Shown: positions 43,041 through 50,941, counted from the stretch's first letter. The stretch is DNA of 64,000 bases from Rhizobium aethiopicum (GCF_014197535.1 NZ_JACIFV010000027.1:24953-88952), one strand, 5' to 3'. The notes: generated by a model not told the origin, from the letters alone. Numbers and translations: made by a program.

Positions 43041-43871
43041 ATGCGCAGCTCGGTCGAGATCTACAATGTCAGGACGGGCAGGGCTCGCGAAGTCTGGCAG
43101 ACCGACAGGCTGGTGGAGGCGCCGAACTTCTCGCCTGACGGTGCCTACCTGCTGTTGAACGGCGACGGGCTGCTCTACCGGCTGCCGCTCGATGGTGGCG
43201 ACGTCACCCAGGTCGATACCGGCTTTGCCGTCAACTGCAACAATGATCACGGCATTTCGCCGGACGGCACCAAAATCGTCATCTCGGACAAGACCGAATT
43301 CGGAAAGTCGACGATCTATGTGTTGCCGATCGAGGGCGGCACGCCGCGGCTGGTCACGCAGAACCAGCCCTCCTATTGGCATGGCTGGTCGCCGGATGGC
43401 CGCCAGCTCGCTTATTGCGGCATCCGCGACGAACTCTTCGACATCTATACGATCTCCGTTAACGGCGGCGCCGAGACGCGGCTGACGCATGGCGAGGGCC
43501 GCAATGACGGGCCGGATTATTCGGCCGACGGGCAGTGGATCTATTTCAATTCCAGCCGCACCGGTTTGATGCAGATCTGGCGCATCCATCCGGATGGCAC
43601 ACGCCTCGAGCAGGTGACGTCGGACAATCAGGGGAACTGGTTTCCCCATCCTTCGCCCAAAAACGACAAGGTGCTGATCCTGTCCTACGACCCTTCGGTG
43701 TTCGACCATCCGCGAGACCTCGACGTGCGGCTGCGGCTGATGGATATGGACGGCGGCAATCTGAAGACGCTGTTCGAGCTGTTCGGCGGGCAGGGCACGA
43801 TCAACGTGCCCTGCTGGTCTCCTGATGGCGAGGAATTCGCCTATGTACGGTATTTTCCGGCGAAATCTTGA
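43041..43871 (+). CDS. TolB-like beta-propeller protein (PD40/WD40-like repeats)
   Basis: A 276-residue protein made of about six PD40 repeats. They are recognisable as APNFSPDGAYLLLNGDG, ISPDGTKIVIS, HGWSPDGRQLAYCG, PDYSADGQWIYFNS, FPHPSPKNDKVLI and VPCWSPDGEEFAYV. It has no signal peptide, unlike TolB itself. ATG at 43041 follows GGGAGG. It lies 44 bp after nadE on the same strand and may be cotranscribed. Relatives are often annotated as biopolymer transport TolB-like; the function is not known. Confidence 0.88.
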   Translation: MRSSVEIYNVRTGRAREVWQTDRLVEAPNFSPDGAYLLLNGDGLLYRLPLDGGDVTQVDTGFAVNCNNDHGISPDGTKIVISDKTEFGKSTIYVLPIEGGTPRLVTQNQPSYWHGWSPDGRQLAYCGIRDELFDIYTISVNGGAETRLTHGEGRNDGPDYSADGQWIYFNSSRTGLMQIWRIHPDGTRLEQVTSDNQGNWFPHPSPKNDKVLILSYDPSVFDHPRDLDVRLRLMDMDGGNLKTLFELFGGQGTINVPCWSPDGEEFAYVRYFPAKS

Positions 43872-43909
43872 GAGGGCGCACCGCCAGTTCATGATGGCGG
43901 GATGGGCAG

Positions 43910-44434
43910 TCACTGATTAGCGGGGGCTGTTTCCGCCGGACACAATGTTTCAGAAGCGCGGTGCACAGTAACTCTTGAGTGCCCTCCGATGCTTTGTAGT
44001 TGCACCGAAACAGACTCACCCCCGGAAGGGGGAAATTTTGAATCGATACTTGAAACTGTGGTCGGTCCCGACTGAAATGCCACTACGGTTGTCTCCGGTC
44101 GACCATACTTGGATGTGAACGAATAGAACACGATCGAGGCGAACTCATCAACGCCTCCATCTCGTGTTTTCGTCACCGCGACGATTTGGTTGTTATCGCA
44201 AACGACAAGACTAACTTCTGCGCCATCAACATACCATTGACCGGGCAGCTCAGGTGAAAGCACCCTTACGTTCCAACCCCGCTCGCTTGAGATGCGCCTG
44301 GCCTCATCTAGCGAGCTACCTAATTTAAAAACGCTTGGGCTATCAGCTGTGTCAGCCTTGGCGAGCTCGGCACTGAATCCCATGGTTGACGCTATACAAC
44401 AGGCTAAAAGCAAGCGAGCAGGAGCGGCAATCAA
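43910..44434 (-). CDS. Hypothetical secreted protein, atypical base composition
   Basis: A 174-residue protein with a Sec signal peptide (hydrophobic core LLLACCIASTMGFSA, cleavage around residue 28). The mature domain begins SVFKLGSSLDEARRISSERGW and is beta-rich. I do not recognise a family. The gene is noticeably lower in GC and in GC at third positions than its neighbours, hinting at recent acquisition. It is convergent with the TolB-like gene and lies downstream of aroG. Confidence 0.65.
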   Translation of the reverse strand: MIAAPARLLLACCIASTMGFSAELAKADTADSPSVFKLGSSLDEARRISSERGWNVRVLSPELPGQWYVDGAEVSLVVCDNNQIVAVTKTRDGGVDEFASIVFYSFTSKYGRPETTVVAFQSGPTTVSSIDSKFPPSGGESVSVQLQSIGGHSRVTVHRASETLCPAETAPANQ

Positions 44435-44549
44435 GCTTCTTGTCCTTAAAATATTCAGTCATACGGCGTACGATTGCATCGATGCCGCCGACTCCACAAG
44501 CCATTTTTGAATGGGCGGCGGGTCTGCCCGCCGCGTTGAATGCGGCCGC

Positions 44550-45617
44550 CTAAGCGGCAACGGCGGCCTTGCGGCGGTCGCGGACAGCCTTGGCGAGATC
44601 CTCAAGTACTTCCACCGATATATCCCAGCCGATGCAGCCATCGGTGATGGACTGGCCGTAGACCAGCGGCTTGCCGGGGACGAGATCCTGGCGACCGGCG
44701 ACGAGGTTGCTTTCGATCATCATGCCCTTGATGTGATGATTGCCCGTGGCGATCTGTCCGGCGACGTCCTTGACCACCCCCGGCTGGTTCATCGGATCCT
44801 TGCTGCTGTTGGCATGGCTGGCGTCGATGATGATGCGCGGGGCGACCCCGAGTTTCAGGCATTCCGCTGTGACGGCTTCGACATCGGCCGCCTGGTAATT
44901 CGGCCGCTTGCCGCCGCGCAGGATGATGTGGCAGTCCTCATTGCCCTTCGTCGAGGCGATTGCCGCCTGTCCGTCCTTGGTGACGGCCGGGAAGTGATGC
45001 GGTTGTGAAGCTGCCAGGATCGCGTCGAGCGCGACGCGAGCGCCGCCGTCGGTGCCGTTCTTGAAGCCGATCGGGCAGGAGAGGCCGGAGGCGAGCTGGC
45101 GATGGATCTGGCTCTCGGTCGTGCGCGCGCCAATCGCACCCCAGCTGACGAGGTCGGCAATGTATTGCGGCGTGATCGTCTCAAGGAATTCGACGCCGGC
45201 GGGAAGCCCGATCGCATTGACGTCGAGCAGCAGGCGTCTGGCAATTCTCAGCCCTTCCTCGATACGGTAGCTGCCGTCGAGATGCGGGTCGTTCATCAAG
45301 CCCTTCCAGCCGACTGTGGTGCGGGGCTTTTCGAAATAGACGCGCATGACGATTTCCAGATCGCTGGAGAAGCGCTGTCGCTGCTCGGCCAACCGCGCGG
45401 CATATTCGCGTGCGGCAACCGGATCGTGGATGGAGCAGGGGCCGATGACGACGATCAGGCGATCGTCTTCACCCTCGAGAATCTGATGGATGGCATTGCG
45501 GTTGCTGGTCACCGTCTCGCTGACTGAAGCAGTTCGGGGAATTTCCGCTATGATATCGGCGGGTTTGGTCAGCGGGGTGATCTCGAGAATACGCAGATCA
45601 TCGATGGTATCGGGCAC
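44550..45617 (-). CDS. aroG: Class I 3-deoxy-7-phosphoheptulonate (DAHP) synthase
   Basis: A 355-residue AroG/F/H-type synthase. It has the PEP/metal motif VVIGPCSIHDP (57-67), MRVYFEKPRTTVGWKGL, WGAIGARTTESQIHRQLASG and IIDASHANSSKDP. In this class the N-terminal helices form the site for feedback inhibition by Phe, Tyr or Trp. GTG/ATG starts fall at 45617. The mRNA leader holds a peptide gene rich in Tyr and Phe and an intrinsic terminator, so expression is probably controlled by attenuation. That is unusual for E. coli-like aroG, which is TyrR-controlled. Confidence 0.95.
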   Translation of the reverse strand: MPDTIDDLRILEITPLTKPADIIAEIPRTASVSETVTSNRNAIHQILEGEDDRLIVVIGPCSIHDPVAAREYAARLAEQRQRFSSDLEIVMRVYFEKPRTTVGWKGLMNDPHLDGSYRIEEGLRIARRLLLDVNAIGLPAGVEFLETITPQYIADLVSWGAIGARTTESQIHRQLASGLSCPIGFKNGTDGGARVALDAILAASQPHHFPAVTKDGQAAIASTKGNEDCHIILRGGKRPNYQAADVEAVTAECLKLGVAPRIIIDASHANSSKDPMNQPGVVKDVAGQIATGNHHIKGMMIESNLVAGRQDLVPGKPLVYGQSITDGCIGWDISVEVLEDLAKAVRDRRKAAVAA

Positions 45618-45650
45618 TGTATGGCTCCTGTTTGGTCATACCGTGCGGAA

Positions 45651-45679
45651 CAAAAAAGCCGCCAGGTAGACTAGCGGCT
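45651..45679 (-). terminator. Attenuator terminator in the aroG leader
   Basis: In the leftward transcript, AGCCGCUAG (45679-45671) pairs with CUGGCGGCU (45665-45657), nine pairs with one U-G, around UCUAC, followed directly by a run of U. It lies 28 nt after the leader-peptide stop and about 34 nt upstream of the aroG start, where premature termination would switch off aroG. Its first arm can alternatively pair with the leader hairpin arm at 45731-45726. Confidence 0.85.
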
Positions 45680-45707
45680 GTTCGGGTGGTCGTCGCGTCG
45701 AATTCAG

Positions 45708-45782
45708 TTACGCACGGGCCCGCATCCGCTGGGAGCAGCGGTACGAATAAAATCGCGAGGCGTAGATTGAAGTCGTCGACAT
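45708..45782 (-). CDS. aroG leader peptide (attenuation peptide)
   Basis: A 24-codon frame, MSTTSIYASRFYSYRCSQRM then RARA and stop. Four aromatic codons lie in a span of eight: Tyr 45764-45762, Phe 45752-45750, Tyr 45749-45747, Tyr 45743-45741. The last Tyr codon abuts a perfect hairpin (45741-45726), so a ribosome stalled for lack of charged tRNA-Tyr or tRNA-Phe would mask its first arm. That would allow the anti-terminator to form. The weak point is a poor ribosome-binding site (GCGGG directly before ATG). No Trp codons are present, so sensing would be Tyr/Phe-specific. Confidence 0.75.
   Translation of the reverse strand: MSTTSIYASRFYSYRCSQRMRARA
45726..45741 (-). promoter_or_regulatory. 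Leader pause hairpin overlapping the Tyr codons
   Basis: CCGCTG-CTCC-CAGCGG in transcript orientation, a perfect 6-bp stem inside the leader reading frame. Arm 2 (45731-45726) contains AGCGG, complementary to CCGCU (45677-45673) of the terminator's first arm. That gives the 1:2, 2:3, 3:4 arrangement typical of amino-acid attenuators. Confidence 0.7.
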
Positions 45783-45947
45783 CCCGCGTATGTAGCGTCG
45801 CGGTCGCCCATTGTCACGCAAAATTTGCGAGCTGAAATCGCCATTCGGGGCGGCTGCCAATCCGCCCGTGAAACACCCCTCTGCGACGGAGGTTACAGGT
45901 TCGCTCCGCCTGCACTTGCCGCCGCGCCGGTTTCCTGAGATAGATGC

Positions 45948-46112
45948 GCCGTCAGGTGCTCGCCGTCGAGGCGGGAGAATCGGGAATCCGGTGCAAGGCC
46001 GGAACGTGCCCAACGCTGTAAGGCCGACGTCTGCCGCTTCATCATGCCACTGGCTTTTGCCGGGAAGGCTGCGGCAGATGGATGAAGCCAAGTCAGAAGA
46101 CCGGCCTGGCGA
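45948..46112 (+). ncRNA. Cobalamin riboswitch upstream of bluB
   Basis: Conserved aptamer blocks appear in order: CAGGTGCTC (45953), CGGGAATCCGGTGCAAGGCCGG (about 45981), CAACGCTGTAA (46011), the GCCACTGG core (46046), GGGAAGGCTGCGG (46062) and the B12 box AGTCAGAAGACCGGCCT (46091-46107). It ends about 55 nt before the bluB start. When adenosylcobalamin is plentiful it should reduce bluB expression, matching BluB's role in making the lower ligand of B12. Confidence 0.92.
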
Positions 46113-46165
46113 GATAGACCCAACCCGCGCGGACGGCGGGCGGTTGCGTTGTTGGGGATTTGACG

Positions 46166-46855
46166 ATGCGACCCTTTGATGCGGATGCCCTTTCGGCGGC
46201 ATTCGGTTTTTCGTTGGCCGAACGTGAGGCCGTCTATCACGCGATCATGACGCGGCGTGACGTACGCAGCCAGTTCCTGGCCGATCCCTTGCCCGACGAT
46301 GTCGTGGCGCGGCTCCTGACAGCGGCCCATCATGCGCCGTCGGTCGGCTTCATGCAGCCATGGAATTTCATTCTGGTGAAAAGTGCAGCCGTCCGTGCGC
46401 GCGTGCGCGACGCCTTTGCCGAGGCCAACGAAGAGGCGGCGTCGATGTTCGAAGGCGAGCGGCGGCAGGCCTATCGATGCCTCAAGCTCGAAGGCATCGT
46501 GGAGGCGCCGCTCGGCATATGCGTGACCTGCGATCCCACCCGCGGCGGCAGCGTGGTGCTGGGACGGACGCACAATCCGCGGATGGATTCCTATTCGACC
46601 GTTTGCGCCATCCAGAATCTCTGGCTTGCGGCCCGCGCCGAAGGCGTCGGCATTGGCTGGGTCAGCATCTTTCGTGAAGGCGACCTGAAATCGATTCTCG
46701 GCATACCCGAGCATATCGAGGTGGTCGCCTGGCTCTGCGCCGGCTTTGTCGACCGGCTTTATGACGAACCGGAACTCTCGGTCAAAGGCTGGCGGCAGCG
46801 GCTGCCGCTCGAGGAACTGGTTTTCCACGATGGATGGGGACGCAACGACCCATAG
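46166..46855 (+). CDS. bluB: 5,6-dimethylbenzimidazole synthase
   Basis: A 229-residue nitroreductase-fold enzyme that breaks down reduced FMN with oxygen to form dimethylbenzimidazole, the lower ligand of cobalamin. Family segments are MTRRDVRSQFLADPLPDDV, HHAPSVGFMQPWNFI, GIGWVSIF and FVDRLYDEPEL. ATG at 46166 has GGGGA seven bases upstream; TTG at 46160 is an alternative. A cobalamin riboswitch in its leader confirms the pathway. It is divergent from the aroG leader and convergent with the DUF2865 gene, with only 3 bp between stop codons. Confidence 0.96.
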   Translation: MRPFDADALSAAFGFSLAEREAVYHAIMTRRDVRSQFLADPLPDDVVARLLTAAHHAPSVGFMQPWNFILVKSAAVRARVRDAFAEANEEAASMFEGERRQAYRCLKLEGIVEAPLGICVTCDPTRGGSVVLGRTHNPRMDSYSTVCAIQNLWLAARAEGVGIGWVSIFREGDLKSILGIPEHIEVVAWLCAGFVDRLYDEPELSVKGWRQRLPLEELVFHDGWGRNDP

Positions 46856-46858
46856 CAA

Positions 46859-47959
46859 TTACTGCTGTTGTGGTTGCGGGCCGGGAGTCGCCGGATTGGC
46901 AAGGTCGATCGAGCCCTGGTCGCCGGCGAGGAATTGCGGGCCGACCTGACGGACCTTGTTCTGCGTGGGGTCGTAGGGACGTTCGGGAACGGATGGCTGC
47001 AGCGGGGCTGACGCTGCCGCAGTATCTTTCGCCGGCGGATTGGTGCGGACCGCCGTGATCGAGCTCTGCTGCTGCGGTTCGCTCAGGGCCTGCTTGCCGC
47101 GCATCTCCTCGTAATAGGCGGTGAGATTGCAGGCACAGGAATTTTTCTCGCCAGGCGCGCGGTTCTTGTAGACAAAGGCGTTCTTCATGGCGCTATAGGG
47201 TGCGCCCGTTGCGACCGAGATCATGTTAGAGGAGTCGGTGCTGGTCACGTCGCGATAGAAGAGCTCGGTTTCAATGCCGGGGCACATCTTGGCGCAGGTC
47301 TGGGCATCGCGGCCGAAATCCACCGAAGTGGTGTTCGAGCTGATCGGGAAGAAGCCGCCGTCGCAGCTGCGCACGCAGATGGTGCTGATCGGTGAAAACA
47401 TTTCAGCCCTCGGCAGGCCGTAACGCAGATCGGTCCCTTCACCGCCGCCGAGCGGGATGAAGGTATCGGTGCTCATCGCCTGTTCCTCGACACTTGGGGC
47501 GGTGTCGTTTGCGCTACGCTCGGTCGGGGCATAGAAATTGTCGCTGTTGCAGCCGTTGCGTTCGAGTGTCGCCGTCAATTCTCGGCGCGCGTCGTCGGTG
47601 CCGTCGCCCTGGTTGCGCAGCTCGTCGCGGCGCTCCTGGAGATAACGAATATTGTCGATCATCCGGGCTTCGGCGTCAGAGAGTTCGGCGCAAAAATCGG
47701 CATTGTCACCGCCAATCACGACCATGCTGCCAGAGGTGCATCCGTTATTGCGCAGATCGTTGCGGACCTTGCGCAGCTCGAGGTTCTGCTCGGCCATGGC
47801 GCTGGCATATTGGCGCGCTTCCGGCCCGTTATTGTTGCCGATCGATCGTGGTAGGTCGGCAAGGCGACCGCGTAAGTCGTTGCAAATGGCGCTGCTCTGT
47901 GCGGCGGCCGGTGATGCCAGCGCAAGCATAAGAGCAAGAGACAGGTTTCGGCGTTTCAC
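46859..47959 (-). CDS. DUF2865 protein, probably periplasmic
   Basis: A 366-residue protein with a Sec signal peptide (cleavage after SPAAA/Q near residue 20) and cysteine pairs (CNDLRG, NNGCTSG, CAELSD, CVRSCDGGFFPIS, CAKMCPG, CACNL) characteristic of DUF2865. The C-terminal 60 residues are Pro/Gln-rich and low complexity. The family is confined mostly to alphaproteobacteria and has no known function. It starts with GTG at 47959. Confidence 0.85.
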   Translation of the reverse strand: MKRRNLSLALMLALASPAAAQSSAICNDLRGRLADLPRSIGNNNGPEARQYASAMAEQNLELRKVRNDLRNNGCTSGSMVVIGGDNADFCAELSDAEARMIDNIRYLQERRDELRNQGDGTDDARRELTATLERNGCNSDNFYAPTERSANDTAPSVEEQAMSTDTFIPLGGGEGTDLRYGLPRAEMFSPISTICVRSCDGGFFPISSNTTSVDFGRDAQTCAKMCPGIETELFYRDVTSTDSSNMISVATGAPYSAMKNAFVYKNRAPGEKNSCACNLTAYYEEMRGKQALSEPQQQSSITAVRTNPPAKDTAAASAPLQPSVPERPYDPTQNKVRQVGPQFLAGDQGSIDLANPATPGPQPQQQ

Positions 47960-48217
47960 GGCGTCGTCCGGGAATAAGAAAGTGTCGATCGGTCAAAGGT
48001 GGCGTCCATCCGCCGTACCTTGTCTCTTAACGTGTTTCTCTTAATAAGCTTGGATCAATTCCTAGCGCATTTTCGAGATTTTATCCAGAAGATGCGGGCA
48101 ACGGCGTTGCCCCGGAGACGGACACTGCAGCCGTTAACAGCAGTTCCCTTCTTCATCCGAATTGTTATTCTCGCCGCTCGCTCCTGCTGGAGATTGGTTT
48201 CACTGGGGATAAAGCAA

Positions 48218-48580
48218 ATGCGCTACATGCTGATGCTGCATGCGGACGAAGCTGCCGGGAAGTCCATAGCGCCCGAGGACATGGCGCGCTTTATGGGCCA
48301 GATGTATGCCTATCAACAAGCGCTGGAGAAAGCGGCAGCATTCGTCTCCAGCAATGCCCTGGTCGGTTCCTCTGAGGCGAGTGTCGTTCGCGTTCAAGGG
48401 AATGAAGTCAGTGTTCTGGACGGCCCTTATGCGGATGTTCGCGAACAGTTCGGTGGGTACTTTATCATCGACGTTGCCGATATGGACGAAGCCAACAAAT
48501 GGGCGGCGCGCTGCCCTGCTGCGTCCTGGGGAACGGTTGAGGTTCGTCGCATCAGGGATGCGTCGGAATATGCAGGATGA
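48218..48580 (+). CDS. YCII/DGPF-domain protein
   Basis: A 120-residue dimeric ferredoxin-like fold protein. It begins MRYMLMLHADEAAGK and contains the eponymous DGPYADVREQFGGYFII (about 69-85). DGPF proteins are the standard genomic partners of ECF42-type sigma factors. Here the stop codon overlaps the sigma start by four bases (ATGA), so translation is coupled. Their biochemical role is not known; they are cytoplasmic and conserved next to ECF42 genes in many phyla. Confidence 0.9.
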   Translation: MRYMLMLHADEAAGKSIAPEDMARFMGQMYAYQQALEKAAAFVSSNALVGSSEASVVRVQGNEVSVLDGPYADVREQFGGYFIIDVADMDEANKWAARCPAASWGTVEVRRIRDASEYAG

Positions 48581-49806
48581 CGGCTTCGGGTTCCACCGTT
48601 GCCCGAGGTGTAGCAGAGCGAGTGGCGCGCGAGAGCTATGGCCGTCTCGTCGCCTATCTTGGCGGGCGCTTGGGTGATATCGCGTCCGCCGAGGATGCGC
48701 TCGCGACTGCTTTCCTCACGGCTCTCGAAAAATGGCCTGCCGATGGCGTGCCCGACAACCCCGATGCCTGGCTGTTGACGATCGCGCGCAGGCGCCAGCT
48801 CGACGATTGGCGCAAGGACAAAGTGAAGGCGAAGAGCGCCGATCGTCTTGCCCTCATCGCCGAGGAACTCTCGGCTGCGGATGAGGAAATTGCGGACAGG
48901 CGACTGGCGCTCATGTTTGCCTGCGCACATCCTGGCATCGATGCGTCCGCGCGAACGCCGCTGATCCTCCAGACCGTGCTGGGCCTGACCGCTGCAGACA
49001 TCGCCGCGCGGTTTCTCGTCTCTCCGAGGGCCATGGGCCAGAGGCTCGTAAGAGCCAAGGCGAGGATCAGGGATGAGAAAATTCCGTTCCTCGTGCCGGA
49101 AAAGGAGGAGCTGTCGCACCGGCTGCCGCCGATACTCGCCTCCATCTACGCCGTCTATACCAGCGTGTGGATGGACATCGACAGGGCGGAAGCGCTTGGA
49201 CAAGAGGCAATCTGGCTTGCAAGCGTGGTTGTATCCCTGCTTCCGCACGAGCCGGAGCCAAAAGGTCTTCTTGCACTGATGCTTTATACGGAGGCGCGGC
49301 GATCATCCCGCAAGGCCCCCGACGGTGCATTCGTACCGCTGGACAGCCAGGATGTCGGACTGTGGGACCATGAGCAGTTGCGCCTCGCCGAAGGACTCCT
49401 CCGAGAAGCAAATGCAAACGGTCCCACCGGCCGCTACCAGATAGAGGCGGCCATCCAATCTGCCCATGTCGCGCGCCTTTTGAGCGGCATCTCAAACTGG
49501 CAAGCCGTCGTCTCCCTCTACGACGTGCTGGGCAGGATTGCTCCGTCGCCCGTCGTGACGCTCAATCGGTCCGTGGCCCTCGTGCGGATAGGGCAGGCAG
49601 ACGCGGCTCTTGCTGACATATATGCGCTTGCCGGCGATCCGCGAATGGCCGACTACCTGCCGTACTGGACGGCCCGAGCGCAGATTTGCGCCGATCTGGG
49701 CAGGCGTGTCGAGGCGGCGGAAGCTTTCACGGTCGCTATCGGATTGTGTTGGTCGGAGGCAGAACGGCGCCACCTCGAAGAACAGCGCTCAAAAGTTTTG
49801 TGTTGA
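48577..49806 (+). CDS. ECF sigma factor, ECF42-like with long C-terminal extension
   Basis: A 409-residue sigma factor, far longer than ordinary ECFs of about 190. Region 2 (about residues 15-80) contains YLGGRLGDIASAEDALATAF and PDAWLLTIARRRQLDDWR. Region 4 (110-165) contains GLTAADIAARFLVSPRAMGQR. A roughly 230-residue TPR-like extension (DUF6596 type, EALGQEAIWLASVVVSLLP onward) follows. This architecture and the coupled DGPF gene point to the ECF42 group. There is no anti-sigma gene; in this group the C-terminal domain is itself thought to control activity. Confidence 0.93.
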   Translation: MTASGSTVARGVAERVARESYGRLVAYLGGRLGDIASAEDALATAFLTALEKWPADGVPDNPDAWLLTIARRRQLDDWRKDKVKAKSADRLALIAEELSAADEEIADRRLALMFACAHPGIDASARTPLILQTVLGLTAADIAARFLVSPRAMGQRLVRAKARIRDEKIPFLVPEKEELSHRLPPILASIYAVYTSVWMDIDRAEALGQEAIWLASVVVSLLPHEPEPKGLLALMLYTEARRSSRKAPDGAFVPLDSQDVGLWDHEQLRLAEGLLREANANGPTGRYQIEAAIQSAHVARLLSGISNWQAVVSLYDVLGRIAPSPVVTLNRSVALVRIGQADAALADIYALAGDPRMADYLPYWTARAQICADLGRRVEAAEAFTVAIGLCWSEAERRHLEEQRSKVLC

Positions 49807-49828
49807 CCGCGAGCTTTTTTGCGCGGCT

Positions 49829-49855
49829 TGTCGAAATCGAGAACTCCTGCACGAC
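49829..49855 (+). promoter_or_regulatory. ECF42-type promoter candidate
   Basis: TGTCGA at 49829-49834 and CGAC at 49852-49855 are separated by 17 bp. These fit the -35/-10 elements reported for ECF42 sigma factors (as I recall, TGTCGA and CGA/TC). It lies 29 bp before the VOC gene start, implying that this downstream gene is, or was, a regulon member. A weaker TGTCGA at 47983 with a 14-bp spacer precedes the DGPF gene by over 200 bp. Confidence 0.55.
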
Positions 49856-49883
49856 ATCCATTTGTCCAACCAAGGAGTACGAC

Positions 49884-50255
49884 ATGACCACCACTTCAAT
49901 AACTGTCCAGAGCATCTTCGCCTCCGCCACCGTTTCCAACTTTGACGAGGCACTCATCTGGTATGAGAAGCTCATGGGACGCCCCGCAGATAGCAAACCG
50001 ATACCGGGCATGGCTCAGTGGCGTAACATGGGCGGGGCCGGCCTGCAGGTCTAGAAGGATGACAAACGCGCCGGCAACGGGATCATAACGATCGTCGTCC
50101 CCGAGCTCGAGGTTGAGCTCGAAAGGCTTTCGCGTCAGGGCTTGCAACTCGCCAACAAAATCGAAGGCGACTTTGGGCGCGTGGCTCAGATATTCGACGG
50201 TGAGGGCAACCGGATCAACCTGGCTGAGCCTCCCAAACGGTTTGCGAACAACTGA
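49884..50255 (+). pseudogene. VOC-family (glyoxalase-like) protein interrupted by an amber codon
   Basis: The frame begins MTTTSITVQSIFASATVSNF then DEALIWYEKLMGRPADSKP, a typical VOC-fold start. It meets a TAG at 50052-50054 after 56 codons. Reading through in the same frame gives KDDKRAGNGIITIVVPELE up to RINLAEPPKRFANN and a TGA at 50253-50255, the rest of a 123-codon VOC protein. A single TGG (Trp) or CAG to TAG change would explain it. It follows the ECF42-like sigma gene and has a good ribosome-binding site (AAGGAG). A sequencing error is possible. Confidence 0.8.
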
Positions 50256-50282
50256 CTTCGCCGTCTCCAGACTATTGAGCCT

Positions 50283-50313
50283 TTGGCCCAGAGCAATGGC
50301 TGCTTTGGGCCAA
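50283..50313. other. Hairpin downstream of the VOC pseudogene
   Basis: TTGGCCCA (50283-50290) pairs with TGGGCCAA (50306-50313), with an inner AGCA/TGCT pairing. No T tract follows on either strand, so it would be a weak or factor-dependent terminator. It lies between the convergent VOC and COQ7-like genes. Confidence 0.45.
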
Positions 50314-50344
50314 TACCGGTGATGACTGAATGGCTGCCAGACCA

Positions 50345-50941
50345 TCAAACCCGCTTGGAGCGCGCCATTTCGGCGCGCATCCAGCTTGAGTCTCCCCATG
50401 TCGATAGCCAGATCATCAGGTCGGTGAGCGCGGCGACGACGGGCAGAAGCAGGGCGTGGCCGATGCCGCGTCTTGTCTGGTTCCTCTCAGCCTCCCTGAG
50501 ATGCGCCAATTCCTCTTCCTGGATCGAGGCGATGAGGCCGTGAAGCTCCCGATCACGGGTTTTCAGGAAGGCCAATTGATCTTCGAGATGGCGGTGAACT
50601 GTGCTTTCAACCGCCTCGGTGCAGATCCAGACCATGTTGCGCCCGCCGAGGGCCGTCAGGAAACCGAGCAGATAACCGCCGAGGCTCCAGAATGCCATGA
50701 CGCGACATGGCTTGGCATTCCTGGATGGCATCGCGTGGCGAAACAGGCGGCAATGCTCGATCTCGTCGTCCCGCATTTCGCGAAGTGCGGACACCATCTC
50801 AGGAAACAGCCGACGGGCCATCCAGATCTGTGCCCCGTAGATGCGAATTGCGCCGAATTCGCCGGCGTGATTGACCTTGAGAATACGGCGAACGGTTACG
50901 GGATAATCCCGCTTGCCGGCGCTGCTCAACGGATTGTCCAT
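50345..50941 (-). CDS. COQ7-family di-iron protein (demethoxyubiquinone hydroxylase-like)
   Basis: A 198-residue ferritin-like protein. Carboxylate/His ligands are in ILKVNHAGEFGAIRIYGAQ (about 20-38), EMRDDEIEHCRLF, EAVESTVHRHLEDQ and EEELAHLREAE, the four-helix di-iron pattern of COQ7. COQ7 hydroxylates a ubiquinone precursor. The C-terminal hydrophobic helix (ALLLPVVAALTDLMIWLSTW) could attach it to the membrane. ATG at 50941 follows GAGGGG. Since many rhizobia use other hydroxylases (UbiL/M), a related function cannot be excluded. Confidence 0.85.
   Translation of the reverse strand: MDNPLSSAGKRDYPVTVRRILKVNHAGEFGAIRIYGAQIWMARRLFPEMVSALREMRDDEIEHCRLFRHAMPSRNAKPCRVMAFWSLGGYLLGFLTALGGRNMVWICTEAVESTVHRHLEDQLAFLKTRDRELHGLIASIQEEELAHLREAERNQTRRGIGHALLLPVVAALTDLMIWLSTWGDSSWMRAEMARSKRV

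Noticed and set aside
47983..48006. TGTCGA-N14-CGTC as a second ECF42 promoter for the DGPF gene
   Set aside because: The spacer is 3 bp shorter than in the downstream box and it lies more than 200 bp from the start codon, so the match may be chance.
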